Shown here: one piece after another, positions 22,701-37,200 of the stretch
Layout of the letters: each line of letters starts with the position of its first letter
Position numbering within the stretch: the first letter of the stretch is position 1
From: Branchiostoma belcheri
Lineage: Eukaryota > Chordata > Leptocardii > Amphioxiformes > Branchiostomatidae
Direction of reading: 5' to 3'
NCBI RefSeq assembly: GCF_001625305.1
Contig: NW_017804587.1
Span: 948,465-1,012,464 of the forward strand
Length of the DNA: 64,000 nucleotides
The notes under the pieces: model-generated
Told to the model about the DNA's origin: nothing
Databases searched by the model: none
The model's input: only the letters and a program-made list of their open reading frames with translations
Program-made: the position numbers and the translations under genes

Positions 22701-25700
22701 AATTCTCCAAGATGCACAACTGAAGAGGTCATTCACAACATAGCTGAGATAGTGAGATGTAGTTGACATGGCAAGACAGTAACAGTATCAGGAAGTTCAT
22801 ACACCAGAGCAGAGGCACAACCCTGAGACAAGCGCTATGACAAGACAGAAAGACACACACAATATGAATATGGAAACATCATGGAAGCACATGTATAAGT
22901 GCAATATCACGTAGCAGCATTCTGTTCCTACTGAATCTACATTGTGTAGATTTGACACTTTAACCAGCATAACATTCTTAAAGGCTACAATTTTTTCGGA
23001 AGTGCAAACAATCATGCTAGTTTGTGTAGCTCACGTGAATAATGATTTGATGACCGATGTACAATTTGAACTACATGTACAAGAGTCCAAAGTGTTGAAG
23101 CAAGAAATTTCAATTTGGAACACTGAGCTCTAAAGGTTGCATAATATAGTATACAACCCCTTGGTATATGGTTAACAAAAAAGTTTGGGACTCATTCATT
23201 GTAGAATGCACATAGCAGAGGTCTAAGTTTGCTTCTGAGTGAGGTAGCCTGGGGATTAAATCTCTAATAAAGTATATAACTGGTTAAATACTTGACACAA
23301 GGAGTCAAAAGTTGACAAGTTTCTACATGTGTGAAAGAAACACGTGAGAGAAAGGTACATAAAAGTTCAATGGTCAAGGTTCACAAACGTGTAAATGCAA
23401 GAATCACCCAGAGTCTACGAAGAGCTGCTAACTAAGCACAAACAAACAATTGGATACAGTGTATTAATTACAATACTGTAGTTGGAGTGAGTTCATACTT
23501 AATACGGGATCAAGGTAAGGACATCTTGCTAGTCAAGAGGAAAAAGCTGGAGTTAGAAAAGAAGAAAAAAATCAGTTGGAAGTGAATGGAAAACATCAGT
23601 GTATGTGTAAAACGGGTAAAAAGGTGGTCAGTGGGAGGAAAATTATATTTGAGTACATGCAGATACACACCATCCCACCAGCTAGGGTTAAAGGTAAGAG
23701 TTCAACCAAGGTTAAAGTTCAACCAGGTTAAAGGTCACGGGATCACTAAGGAGGTCACCTAGAAGAGATTAGAGCAAGTGATTTTGTTCAGTCCATGCAC
23801 TAAGTTAGAGATTGAGGGTTTGGTTAGTTCATGCTCAAATTTCAGTCATAGAGAGTAACACATCAGGATTTTACAATACATGCAGTATTGGGGGACAAAG
23901 GTTAAATGGTGGTCAAGGGTTACAGGTCACACCATCAGGTCAAGGGTTACAGGTCACATAATGGATGTTACAAATAATGAACATGAACACAAATATGACA
24001 TTTACATTTTACATTGGGGTTAATCAGTGGGAAATGGTGATAGGACAATGAAAAATAAATTCAATGTATGCATTATGAAAATTTCTGTTTTTCTGGGACA
24101 AATATCATTCAAAATGTCATAAATAGTGATTATTTGTTCAAATCAAAATTGTCAATGTGAATCATATCTTCCAATTGCATCTCTATCTTTCCTTGCAAAA
24201 CTGCAAAGATTGCCTTAAGGGTTTCTTACGGATTGAAATTTTACATTTTCATGGGAAAATTTTCATACCAACATAAATTGAAAGCCATCACCTGACAACA
24301 GTATACACATACATGATGGATACATGAAAGTCATCCAGAGACAGCAAAGCAAGCAGGGTGCTATAAAGCTTCTACACACAGAACATGACTTCAGGACAAG
24401 ACAAGGCAGATGACTACATGTACAAGACTTATATAAAACAGTGCAGACACAGACACATGACAATGAAGTGCAACCTGTCTGACAGAGAGCTAGCCATCCG
24501 GATTTTAAAACCACCGTTACAAAATATATCTTTCATTAGCATGTCACGCTGTCTGGTAAGTGAAAGGTAGAAATGTGGAGATTTTAAGGCTGGTGCCAGT
24601 CAGTCTGCACAGGCCAAACGTAATTGTTACGTTCATAAATGTTGCAGAACACTGCAGCCCTTCTCCCAGGGGAAACTGTTCGGGTATGCTGGCTCAGGTC
24701 TCATTGCATTTTAGAGACAGGTCCTCCTTAAATATATATCTGCCACTTTGGCTAAATCTACGACAGAAAATTTCCCCCAATTAAGGGTGACAGAGAAAGG
24801 CATCAGATTTGTGGATTAATTGCTATCGGATTGAATACATGAATGTGTCAAGATCTATATTCAACAAAATGCAATCAATGAATGCCTCAAGGCATTAACT
24901 GGTATTTTGAAAATCTGATTGTTCATTTGGTAACAAGTGATGTGACATGTTTCTGAATGGGTGCACGTACATTGTACAAGTATGTCTACATAAGACAGTG
25001 CACGGAACAGATATGCCCAATGTAAAGAATCCTAATTCTGATTGAATCTGAACACAACGATGTGTATGCAAATGGGTCAGACTTCGTGACAGGGGAATTG
25101 GGTTGAGACGGACACACACAACATTGACGTTGAGAGGAAATGTTACGGGACGCACGTGGACAATGTACATGGATAAGACCGGTACCACTTCTGGAGGACA
25201 AGACACCACAGACAACAAGCATGGGGATGATTGCTTGCTCACTTATTGGTACAACATCATCACTTGAATCTTGTTGAGGGAAAGGCATTAATTTTGTTAT
25301 GATTACTTCCAGGAATCAGAGGAGGGAATCAGCGTTTAGTTCAAGAAACACACACAGACAACACCACAAGGAACTACCAACAGATGAATGCCAGCGTGGG
25401 AAGGGAACTAACAGTGAAGGGGGGAGTGGGTAGGGGGGCACTGCAGGCCTAACAGTTAGTCGTTGACCGGATCTCTGACACTTACCAGGTGACTTTAGAA
25501 AGGAGTGAGTCAGCGTTTATTTCAGGAAACACACACAGGCAACACCACAAGGAACTACTACATGTAACAGACGAATGCCAGCGTGGGAAGGGAGAGGGGC
25601 AGAACAGTTAGTCGTGGGGCGGTTGGATCTCTGACACTTACCAGGTGACGTTAGAGAGGAGGGAATCGGCACTTATTTCTGGAAACACACACAGACAACA

Positions 25701-28248
25701 CCACAAGGAACTACTAACAGATAAATGCCAGCGGGGGAAGGGAGAGGGGAGGGGGGCAGAACAGTTAGTTGTCGGGCGGTTCTCTGACACTTACCAGGTG
25801 ACGTTAGAGAGGAGGGTGCGCTGCGCTGGGACAGGCTGGTCGTGGACGTCGAGAGACGTTTGGTTATGGCTTCCGCTCGCGCCGAGAGGTTCATGGAGGA
25901 CGTTGACCTCTTGGCCGGAAACAGCTGTTCTTTTCCATTAGCTAATAAAGTGGGACATAAGATGGGCACAGGCCAAAGGTCACATCGGGTCACCTTCGAA
26001 TTCGTCCTTCTGTGGTACTACATCATGTGCTACAAGGTCGTGAACACCAGGGGTGAGTGACCTTTGACATGGTTGTTCTAATCACCAGGGAGCAGGAGAA
26101 TTATGGGTAATCTTTGACCTTGGGGTCACATTTAACAGGTTGTAGGATTTTTGCGATTAGGCAGAGGAGTTAATAGTTGGGACCAGTGAGGCTGAGGATT
26201 CGCTGGCATTTTGGCACAAAAAAGTTGCAGCAAGGAATATTGGCTGGCAACGTTGGGGCAAAACACGGTAATTGAACAAACGGATAATGAAACAAAAAAT
26301 GTATACGAACACATATCACACTGCTGTTATACATGTATGTAGGAGTAGCACAAAATGTGGAGAATGTTCCAACGTTGCAGAAATTCAGAGCGGAATACTT
26401 GCGAATATGGCACATAATATATATGCATGTAGATGAGCGTGGTTCTATGGCACATTGGCAGCATAAAACTAAGTACATGGATGTATAACCGATACAGGAC
26501 AGTTTACAAAAGCAGTGGCAAAAGGTTTAAACTGGTATCTGATTCAACATTAAGGCTTACATTTAAGCCATACAGATTTGAATGGAACGAAGAGCATAAA
26601 GGACAAGCATAGACACCACAATATGCTGTGCCAGCAATGCAAAGGACAACTGCATCAAACTAAAGCTTATGAAAGGCAGTGACATCACATGACTATGCAG
26701 CAGCCTAGCTCAGCAGGAGATCGATCAGGGTTGACGATAGTCTCATGAAAGGGTGTACAATAAATCTTAGAGGGTGGGGCGGGGGCAGGGGTTCAAATGT
26801 GCATGTGCGTTTGGAGTTTTGCCAAAAACATAGGACAATTGACTATGATTTAACTTAGAATTCAATACATCAGCAAGGACATTTGGCCTTTCCTGTACTG
26901 TAGGTGGTGGGGAATTTGGACAGATAAGAAGAAAAATGGTACATAATATACAGTCCTGCTGGGGTACATTGTACTTTTGTGGGGATGAGTGTGTACATTA
27001 CATGTAAAGACAAGTACTAAGTAACTTGTTTTTTGTCGGCTGTAAAATAGCTAAAAAATGGGTGTGGCAGCTGAGGGAGTTTACAGTCTGAGTACTGTAT
27101 AGTGCATACTTGTGTCACATGCTAAGTCTCTACCAGAGCATTTTTACAGAAAGGTGTATCATGTGAACGATTACACAGTACAGACTTACACTACTACATT
27201 ATACAGAATCTGATGACTAGTATGACACACATAATATTATACATCTTTTGAATGGAGTAACATCAACATAGAAAGAGGAAGGAACACCATAGAAAGCTAC
27301 AAGGTCAGAGGCAAGTCATACACTTTACCTTAACATCCTAACATCCTTCCACGCAAACTAGAACTGAAACTTGTGCTGCATTTTGAGTCTTGTGCATTAT
27401 CATTTTTCTATCTTTCTTCTTCAACTAGAACTTGCAATTCTTTCTGCACATCACTGTCATAACTAGTTATCTGGCACTTGTATGTAAATGTCAACTGACA
27501 CTGCTTCTTGGCCTTTATGATTGTGTATATCATTGTCAATCCTGCATCTGCTAAAAAATCCAATCACTTTCTAGCAGTGACTGCCCAGTTCTGTTAGCTG
27601 TAAGAGCATGTAAGACTCCCTCAACCAACAGAGAAACACCATTTCTACGTGCTCGACTAATCACAAGGGTGAAAACATAATCACCGTGCCTTCCCACATC
27701 CTCACACCACAACTTGTCAATCACCATCCAACAAAGACTCTGATTGGTCATGTTTAAAGTTAAAAACTTTTGATCCAATCAAAGAAGTCCTCTCACCAAG
27801 AGCTTTCCACCAGTCACTCTGGTCTTCGTCAGTACACAGACCTAGCGAGGCTTGTCACGTGGCTTCTTTGTAGTGTGACGTCATCACTGGGTCAAAGGCA
27901 GCTGGTAGACGATGTTGGCTCCTGTCGTGGTTGAATGAAGGGTGATGGGCCATGATGGTCACGTGACAAGCCTCACTGGGTCAGTCTACTGACAAAGACC
28001 AGAGTGACTGGTCGAAATCTCTAGGTGAGAGAACTCCTTTGTGTTGGATCAAAAGTTTGAAACTCTCAACATGGAACTACCAACACAGATGAACTTTCAT
28101 GATAACACTGGCCCTGACCTGTCAATCATCACCCAACAAAGACTCTGATTGGTCGGTACAAACCTGGAGGAGAGGCTCCAAAAAGGGCAGACAGTTGAGG
28201 GGAGGTGACATTTGATCCCCAGGACCATCGCTTCTGCTGTTGCTGGTT

Positions 28249-28281
<33 letters not shown>

Positions 28282-31200
28282 TGCCTGCGCTCTCTGGTAA
28301 CCTTCGTCTGTCTTCTTCAGCGCGGCTTCGCGTCGCTCCTGCGGGTCAAAGGCCAAAGGTCGGGGTTAGTTTTAACAGCTGACTACAAGCAGAAAAATCC
28401 TGTTGAGAGGTTATGTCATATTAGTTTGTAATTGTTAATAGGTAAACACTTTAGTTACGATAAATTAAAACAAGTAAAAACAGCAGAAAATTCAACTACA
28501 CTACTTTAGTCAAGTCATTAAAGTTTGCAAATTGCATTATTATTATTAAAAAATTCACATGATGCAATCATCAAGTAATTTTAATATCAGCAAAATCAGA
28601 CAATATTTTATCAAGCGTTCGAAACGTGTCTTAGTGCACCGCTGTAAGGTCAAAGGTCAAACCTGGTTTAGCCAGGACCATGCCGGTTAGGTGGTATGAT
28701 GGGAAATATTAGTGCAATGGAACATAACAAGACTGGTTAAAACACAAAAGTTTGGATTAGTGATTCAGCTTAACACAAAACACACCAAGCTGGCATCAAC
28801 CGCAACATGCTTTGTTAGCATTGCACATTACACCAAGCTGTGTTGCTATATACAGTATTTGTAAAGTACAAATAAGCTAAACATACAAAATGTATAACAT
28901 GCAACAACATGCAACCCACACCTGTATCATTCTGGCCTTAGTAGAAGCTTTTAAAAGTAGACTCTCACTATACAGCACAGCTTTAGTGTGGCTTTACGGA
29001 ATTTCTCAGATTTCCTTGTGTGCCAATTTGATGAATTTACTCAAACTACCAAAGTTTTATGTACATGTAGATGTTGTGCAGTCTCTTTGCTCTATTTATC
29101 AATGATTGTGAAGAACAGACACAATGATTTTGGGAAATGCAAGACTGAAGTCCAGCTTTTCATGGTCCAAAATGTAGAAAGATATACAATTTGGTAATAC
29201 TTTGTTAAAAATGATATGAAAGCAACAAGATTTTAGTGGGAAAAAATCTGTCAGCCCAAATCAAACATTTTTAGTTTTTGCTCAGGTGTGGGAATCACTG
29301 AGGACCAATGTTTGGATTAACATCACAAGCCTCAGTACTTTCTAAAATCAAACTTTCAGCTGCCTTTCAAGAACACGGATTCTTTTTTTTAATGACAAAA
29401 ACTCCAAAACATTTTGAAAATGCTTTCAAAGTAATAGAAGGCTAAGGCTTGAATGCCTGCCAAAAATGGCCCTCAGCTTGTTAAACAAATTTATCTACTG
29501 GTATTATCTACAGTGAAGGAACAACAAATGGACTAGCTTTGTAAGACCAGCCACAAAATTGCTACAGAGGCCCCTTTTGGTCCAGGAATATAGTATAATA
29601 ACATAGTTTCTTGCGTATAGTTGTATAGCCAGTCAGCCAGGTGAATATAGGCTATAAAATAGAATGGACAATTTACCAATTTGAGAACTGTATCATAGAA
29701 GTCTCTGATCAACGAATGGTTTGACTGTAAATACTTCTATTACATGGCCAATGGAGTGACTGTTTATTACTACCAATAAGTTGTCACAGTTAAGGCTGAA
29801 GTAATTTGATGGTCTAAGTGTATGTAACGCATGGTTTTACTGTTTCCAGAACTGCACAAGGCAGAAACTAATTTCTTTCAAATTCATGGGACAGCTTCCT
29901 TCATCTATCCAGCAAAAATGACAACAGCTATAATGTTACTTACTGGCAACACTGTAGCTGTTATTACAATGCTAACCCATTGGCTACATGTCTGCACACA
30001 TTGCTACACCCTTCAGTCACAGCGTTAGCACACCACACAAGTCAGTACTTTCAGTTTCAGCATGCCACAGTGCAAAGCCATGCAGAAGCACAGGTAAAAA
30101 AGCAGTGCATGCGGCCAGCCAAAAGCGTGCATGGATAGTGAGAACGGACCAGCTGGCCCCAAAGTGTGAATGTGCGCTGTGAAGCTGGTGAAGTGATGGC
30201 AGGGAGGGGGGAGGGAGGGAGGCAGAGGGGACGGTCCTGGAGCACTCTCGGGAGGGAGACTCAGATTCTTCCCGTGTATGTCTTCTTCGAAAAATTTATT
30301 GCTACCTTTTTAAACAGGTACTACAAATAAGATAGCTTCATAACATTGGTTCCACTCATACAAGGTATTACTGTTTCAGACTTTCGTGTATCACCAAATC
30401 CCCTTCTGCTACTAAGTGCCAAGGATGAGATACAGACAACCCCCCTTCCCCAAAACTAGCACTGCCCAAAACAATACTTCTGCCCTGATGAGTATTCCTG
30501 AGTTCCACACTACTGGAAAGGATCGCAGCCCCTAGTGAGTTTAGCCACAACTGCAGTCATTTGTACTTGTCAAAAAGAGCCAGGGGAATTTTCCCACCTG
30601 TCTGTCACTACCTGTCTCTTCAGTAAGCTTTTAGCTGGTTCAGGATCCTTCACTTTTACTTACTAAGTATAAGTTCTCCCTCCGGAGTGCCCCAGGACCC
30701 CCCAGCCAGCGCCCCTGGGGTGGGATGGGGGCAGGAATGGGTGAGGTGCCCGACACGTTCCTTCAGCACCATGTTGCCCCCACGGGCGGGACGGTGCTCT
30801 AACCCGTCGGCACCGGTCGACTGGCAGCCAAGAGAGAAGGAAGTGACACGTACCCAGACGGCTCTCATTCTCACCATTTCCTCTTGCAGGCGCTCGGCGC
30901 GGCGCTCCTCCACGTGCTGGTGGCGCTGTTCGTACTTCAGGCGGCTGTCGGCCATTTTCCGTCGGCGTTCCTCCAGCTGCTGGTCCCGAAGCATGCGGGC
31001 GCGCTCCTCTTTTTCTCTCAGTGCTGCTGCATCGAGAGCTGTGTACATTCAAAAATGCAAATTAGATCCTGATTACACAAATGTAGTTATGTCAAGCATC
31101 ATTTAAGCTACCAAAAGTCATGACAATCCATCACCCTGTTCTTGAGTTCTCCTCCATCCATTTTTTTTAAAACAAATTCTCCTGCAGTTCCAGAACTAGC

Positions 31201-34200
31201 TGGTAGGGGTCCCAAAGTTATGTCGCTTCTTCCTGAGCACAAGAGCTTACCTAACATCCAAAATTTGTGACTCTAGCATGTCCAGATCATGAGACAACAA
31301 AACTGGAAGTTCTGCTGCAGTACTATAATGGCCTTCTGGCAAAGAATAATTTCATCAGGTTGGTAGAGGTAAAGATATTGGAAGTTTCTTTTCCACAACC
31401 AGTAAAGCGCCACCTACATTACTATGTACATGTATAGCAGCAAGAAGCAGTACTCCAGTCAGAAGCTCTATAATTGTGTAAGATGACTGGCATACAATGT
31501 ACCTCGTGACTTTTAAAGATCTGTTTTGTGCTGTGTAATTATATTACACAGCTTCCACACACATGTAACTTTACATGTACAGTTACTGTAGCAATCAGCA
31601 ATAAGTTTGAAAAAAATTGTAAGAATATCATGTGTATGACAACACTGTATGAAAATCAGCCATGGGTCATGTTGAAATATCTACCTACATTGTACATGTA
31701 CATGCAACTGCACAGTGAACAAAGCTCTTTCACGAACACGATTCCCCCAATATAGGCTGGAGTTTGGGGTTCACCAATCCAATTTTCTACTGGCTGGTCA
31801 TTCCATTACCCAATGTGGAATGTTTGTCAGGCTAAATTGGGAGGCAAACCAATCACCTCTAGACCAATGGGTTGAAAAGCTAGATAATTGTATGACCTAA
31901 GGACATCGCGTCAGCAAAATTCCCTAGGTTTTGAATGCTTGGGAAAAGGTACACATGTAAAAGAACACTATCAAAGGCAAACCACACAGTAACTTGCATG
32001 GGCACCATGTAAGTGATACATTGTTGTCACTTTTGTTTTATCATAAAAAGTGGAAATTATTCTTAATTTCGTCAATCAATGTCATAACATCATAGTATGT
32101 CAGCAGAACATACTGCACTTACGAGAAATCCAGATTTTTTCATTGGATATCTGTTCAACATTGCACTAGAATTTTGCCTGTTGCAGACGATATCTTTTAC
32201 AACACAACATAGTTACTTAATTTTCTTAAAAATTATAAAGAATTAGTGAACACAAGTTACATAAAGCACTGAAACATGATATATTGTGAACAAACATAAC
32301 ACTGTAACATTGAAATAAAGACAGCACAGTTTCCGTGTCTGCCTACCGAGCTTCTGGCGCATCTGTTCCTGCCGTGCTCGGACTGCTTCGAACCGTTCAT
32401 CGCGCGACCTTAGCGTCGAACCATCCAACACTGCAAACCGCCACCGCCATGCAACATGCAGGTTAGTCAGCGAACCCAAAACCGGGCAAAACCAGGCAAA
32501 ACTATCATGCATTAACCATAACGCCATGCAAAGTTAGGAACTAAACATGATCAAAATGCAAGGTAAGAAAAGTAAACATGATCAAACTGTAATAGTTAAT
32601 GGTAACTCATTGTTACAAATGACACTACATGATGTTAATGATTTTCGTATCAATTAAAAAAGGTTAGCAAACTAAACATGATCAAAATGCAAGGTTAGAA
32701 AACTAAACTTGATCAAACTATAAACTATAATAGTTAATGGTAACTCATTGTTAAAAATAACACTACATGATGTTAATGATTTTTGTATCAATGAAAAAGG
32801 TTAGCAAACTAAACATGATCAAAATGCGAGGTTAGAAAACTATAATAGTAACTGTTAATGATAACTCATTGTTAGAAATGACACTACATGATGTTAATGA
32901 TTTTTGTTTCAATGAAAATGGTTAGCAAACTAAACATGATCAAAATGCAAGGTTAGAAAACTAAACATGATCAAACTATAATAAATAGTTAATGATATTA
33001 ACTCATTGTTAAAAATGACACTACATGATATTAATGATTTCTGTATCAATGAAAAATGGTAATAAATGAACCTGAAGATGAAAAACTATTACTGGGAAGT
33101 TAAACTTGACTCTAAGGATAAGTAAGTTCCTGTCTAGCTCTTACCACCACCACCTTTGCATCACCAGGATTCAAACTGTCAAATTGTTTTTCCTACCTTC
33201 AGCTGGTTGCCAAGGAAACCCACCTGGTTGCCCGGGTAACCTCGGCACAGGTGACGTGTGGCGTGCAGTGCCCTTTCCTGCTGACGTAGGCCGGTCGGCT
33301 GACTTGCTTCTTTTGCCTGCGGCTGCAAGGAGAAGAAACAGCTCATTTACTACGTGTAGATTTAATACAAATTTGGTGCCAAATGGCTCTCTTAGCAGGC
33401 TGGAGGTTAAAACGCTAGAATAACCACAGCATTAACCAGATATTGACAAATTAAAGGAGTTAAAACCTCGATGCTGCGGGATTGCTGCCTAACCCAGTAC
33501 AAATTTGGTGCCTTAGTAAACTTAGGATTAAAAAGATAGCATAACCAGATATTGACCAAGGAGTAGATTGATAATCCACACTGTAATAAATCAAGTCGTC
33601 CTTCCTCCAAGCTGGTCCGTACTGATAATTATATCATCGCTCCCCCCGAGGCAGGGTAATACCAGGGATGGGATTATATGGCCCTGGGTATCAGGTCAGG
33701 TGGTCGGGGTTTGCCGGGAAATCTTGTCATGTATGGGATGGAAATACTACCTGCATTAAAGCAGGGTACTTTATTAATTGGTGCAGGTAAAATTGGGGCT
33801 GTGCAGGTATTTCTGATGTCTAATACTTGCACCTACATGTAACCTAACCTTCACACTAATGGAGATCCTTAACAAACAAACAAATACACAAACCTGTACC
33901 AGTACAGATAAAATTGAAGCTGTGCAGGCATTTCTGATGTCTGCACCAGTCCATGTAATGAGTTTATGCGTTATACACATGTAGGCGTACAAATGTATAG
34001 GGTAATACCAGAGATGGGATTATATGGCCCTGTGTATCAGGTCAGGTGGGCCAGGGTTTGCTGGGAAATCTTGTCATGTATGGGATGGAAATACCACCTG
34101 CATAAGCAGCAGGTTGGTAGAATTGGGGATGTTCAGGTATTTCTAATGTCTACCTGCACTGGTCCATATACTGGGTACATGTATATGCAGGTTAGTGCAG

Positions 34201-37200
34201 GTAAAATTGGGGCTGTGCAGGTATTTCTGATGTCTACCTGCACCTACATGTAACCTGCACCAGTCCATGTACTGGGTATATGCAGGTTAATGCAGGTAAA
34301 ATTGGAGCTGTGCAGGTATTTCTGTTAGTTCTGATGTCTACTATATCTAACCTGCACTGGGGCATGTACTAATAATGCAGGTAAAATTGGATCTGTGCAG
34401 GTATTTCTGATATCTACCTGCACCAGTCCATGTACTGCATTGACTGTTTGTTACTACATTAAGTATAAAAGAAGTAACGGCAATGGTTTCTGTACAGTTT
34501 TTAGTGTCATCAATATTTCCTGAATTCTGAGTCCTGCGGGTTAAATAATTTTCAATGTTGCCTGCGCCAGAGCATGTATGCAGAAACAAGTATTTCGAGC
34601 CCTGAGTCTTCATAGTGCTCAGTAATTAGTAGAAATGAAAATGTCAAACGTATGCTGGTTTGACAGAGGACTGCCAGCAATCAAATCATTAGCAAAGCCC
34701 TGTTCTGGAGTCATCTGTGATGGGATAAGGAGGGTGTTGATTATGGGGGACCAGTAAATCGATCTGATGCAATATTGGGAGGTTTTCCCTTGCATAGAGG
34801 CTCAACAGTGACTAGCCTATATAATGCAACATATTACAGTCTATCTACGACTCAAAGAATAATCATAGGATATTGGAGTTTTCTTTTACAAAACCAGATG
34901 AGAGACATTACTGGTTGTGTAAAAGATTATTCCAGTATCCAATGTTGTACCAACCTGATGAAATTATTTTCAACAGGAAGTGTTCACTATACACAGTACG
35001 AAAAACACCAATGGATATTTTAACGATAAAAACTGAAAGAAACAACATTTTAAACCAGAGCTCTGCGTTGTGATTGGCTGTAGATGTCATGTGACTAACG
35101 AGGCCTATCTGTACTATACAGGGGAACAATCTAAAGCCTGATTAGAAGAATTGAAAATCACTATCAACACAGATTGGAATTGGACTTCCTTGTCTAGACA
35201 TGGATCCAGTAATAGAGAACAGAATTTTTTTTTTCCTCAGGCTCAATACTAACTGAGAGGGTTGACTGAATCCTGGTATTTTCGTAAGTCAGACAATTCT
35301 GAAGATCTGAAGCTTGCATGCTACATCTTTTCACCCAAACCTTATTTGATAAGATACAGAATGTAATTCAAACTTATTTGGTTGCCAAATTACATGTAGG
35401 TAGGTATCCAATACTCATCACTAAGTCTTGGGGAGGATATACATGTATGTTGTTGTATCCAGAACTGTGCTTTATTCAGAACCATGATCAGGCACGGTCC
35501 TGGAAAGTCCATGAAATTGGAGCAAATCTAGAGTCTTGAATAAGCCGAGACTATCTAGAACTGTGCCTGATCCTAACCTCAACCTACTCGGGCACAAAAC
35601 TATATAGCTAGATACGCATAGTTCTGGATATACATGTACAATAATACATAAAACATAGTACATGTACAGGCATTCAAGATGTCAAAATTTGCAAATGCGT
35701 GCCCATGACATATCACAGCGTTCTTTCAGACTATTCCCTGCCAAATGACTTCCATTCCCTGGAGATAACCTTCACTTGACCTTCAGCGAAAGACATTTCA
35801 ACCTCCCAAGATTAGGGCCAAGAAGGAAGGTGAGCCAATTCCCAAGGAGCGAGATCTCCTCTCGGCGGCCAATACTGCAGGATCTTCAGACATCTGCCAA
35901 GACGTCACTTGGGAGATGCACTTGTGTGACAGGAATATCGAGGGGCTAACACTTCGGGATTGCATCATAAAAAAGGAGCAGCACTTACATGTAGATTCCC
36001 AGTGATGGCATTGCAGACATGCCTGAGGCAAATACTAAAATACATGTACATGTACTGGTTGGGTAAAAACTTAAAAAATCAAACATTCTGTATCATACTG
36101 ATTGTTCCGTCATAAAAAGAAGCTGCACTAGGATCCCTACTTAGTAGCTGTTACTTCACTACAATGTACATTGGTAATAATGTGCTAACATATTGGCAAC
36201 TTAAAATCAAAATGTTCTATCATTTTTCTACAGTGTGCTTCCAGGCTAATATTGAATAGCAATATATTTACTCACAACCACTTGTTTGGCAAGAGCTAAC
36301 AATGATTGTCTGTTATCTCGTATCTTTATCAGGGAATTTAACGGTTTTTATCCTTGCAAAAATGTCATTAAAGTAAACCCGGAGACTGCAATAGATAATA
36401 CATAATTTTTCCTCTACAAATATTCATATACAATGTGTGGGGTTCACTGAATATTCTTCACACTGGCGACAGACCTGCCTAAGATGAAAGCATTTACCCT
36501 GTAATATTGGCTAATCTGTGACAAGCCCAGTTCTAAGACCTGACTGTCCGGTACATCAATCCACACAGGCTCCGCATCGTCTGGCCTCCTTAGCCTTCCA
36601 TCAGTGCTTCCTTCAGGAGTTCATCAGGTTGGTGAATGACTGAATAGCAAAGTTCTTTATTCACAACCACTCTTGTTTAACACAAGCCGACATTTCCATG
36701 ACTGTCATATTCATCATCAGGGTAGTTAGGACTGAATTTAATGGTTTTAATCCTTGCAAAAATGTCATTATAGTTAAACTTGGAGGCAGCAATATTATTT
36801 CCCTTCTATTCGTATAAAATTTGTGGGCTTTATTGAATATTCTTGCTGAACCAAAATCACATTGGCGACAGACCTGTGAATTTCTTGCTGAAGATCCAAG
36901 CATTTACCCTGTAATATTGTCTAATCTGTGACAAGCCCTGTTCTAAGACCCGACTGTTGGGTACATCAATCCACACAGCCTCCGCATCGTCTGGCCTCCT
37001 TAGCCTTCCATCAGTGCTTCCTTCAGGAGTTCCTTTATCAGCTTTGCCTTCTGCCGGCGCGAGGTTCAGGATCATCCATCTTATAACTGTCTGCTTACGA
37101 ATTATCATACGAGGCACAGTTATAAAGCCTATGAATAAAAATGTTGTGTTTCTTGTTTCCCGGCCGACCCTAGAAAAAACTGCCGACCCTAGTCTTTTTC

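Noticed and set aside
35798..36031. Minus-strand frame EDPAVLAAERRSRSLG
   Set aside because: It looks protein-like over 30 residues, but splice sites are poor, it ends shortly after, and it fits no neighbouring exon.
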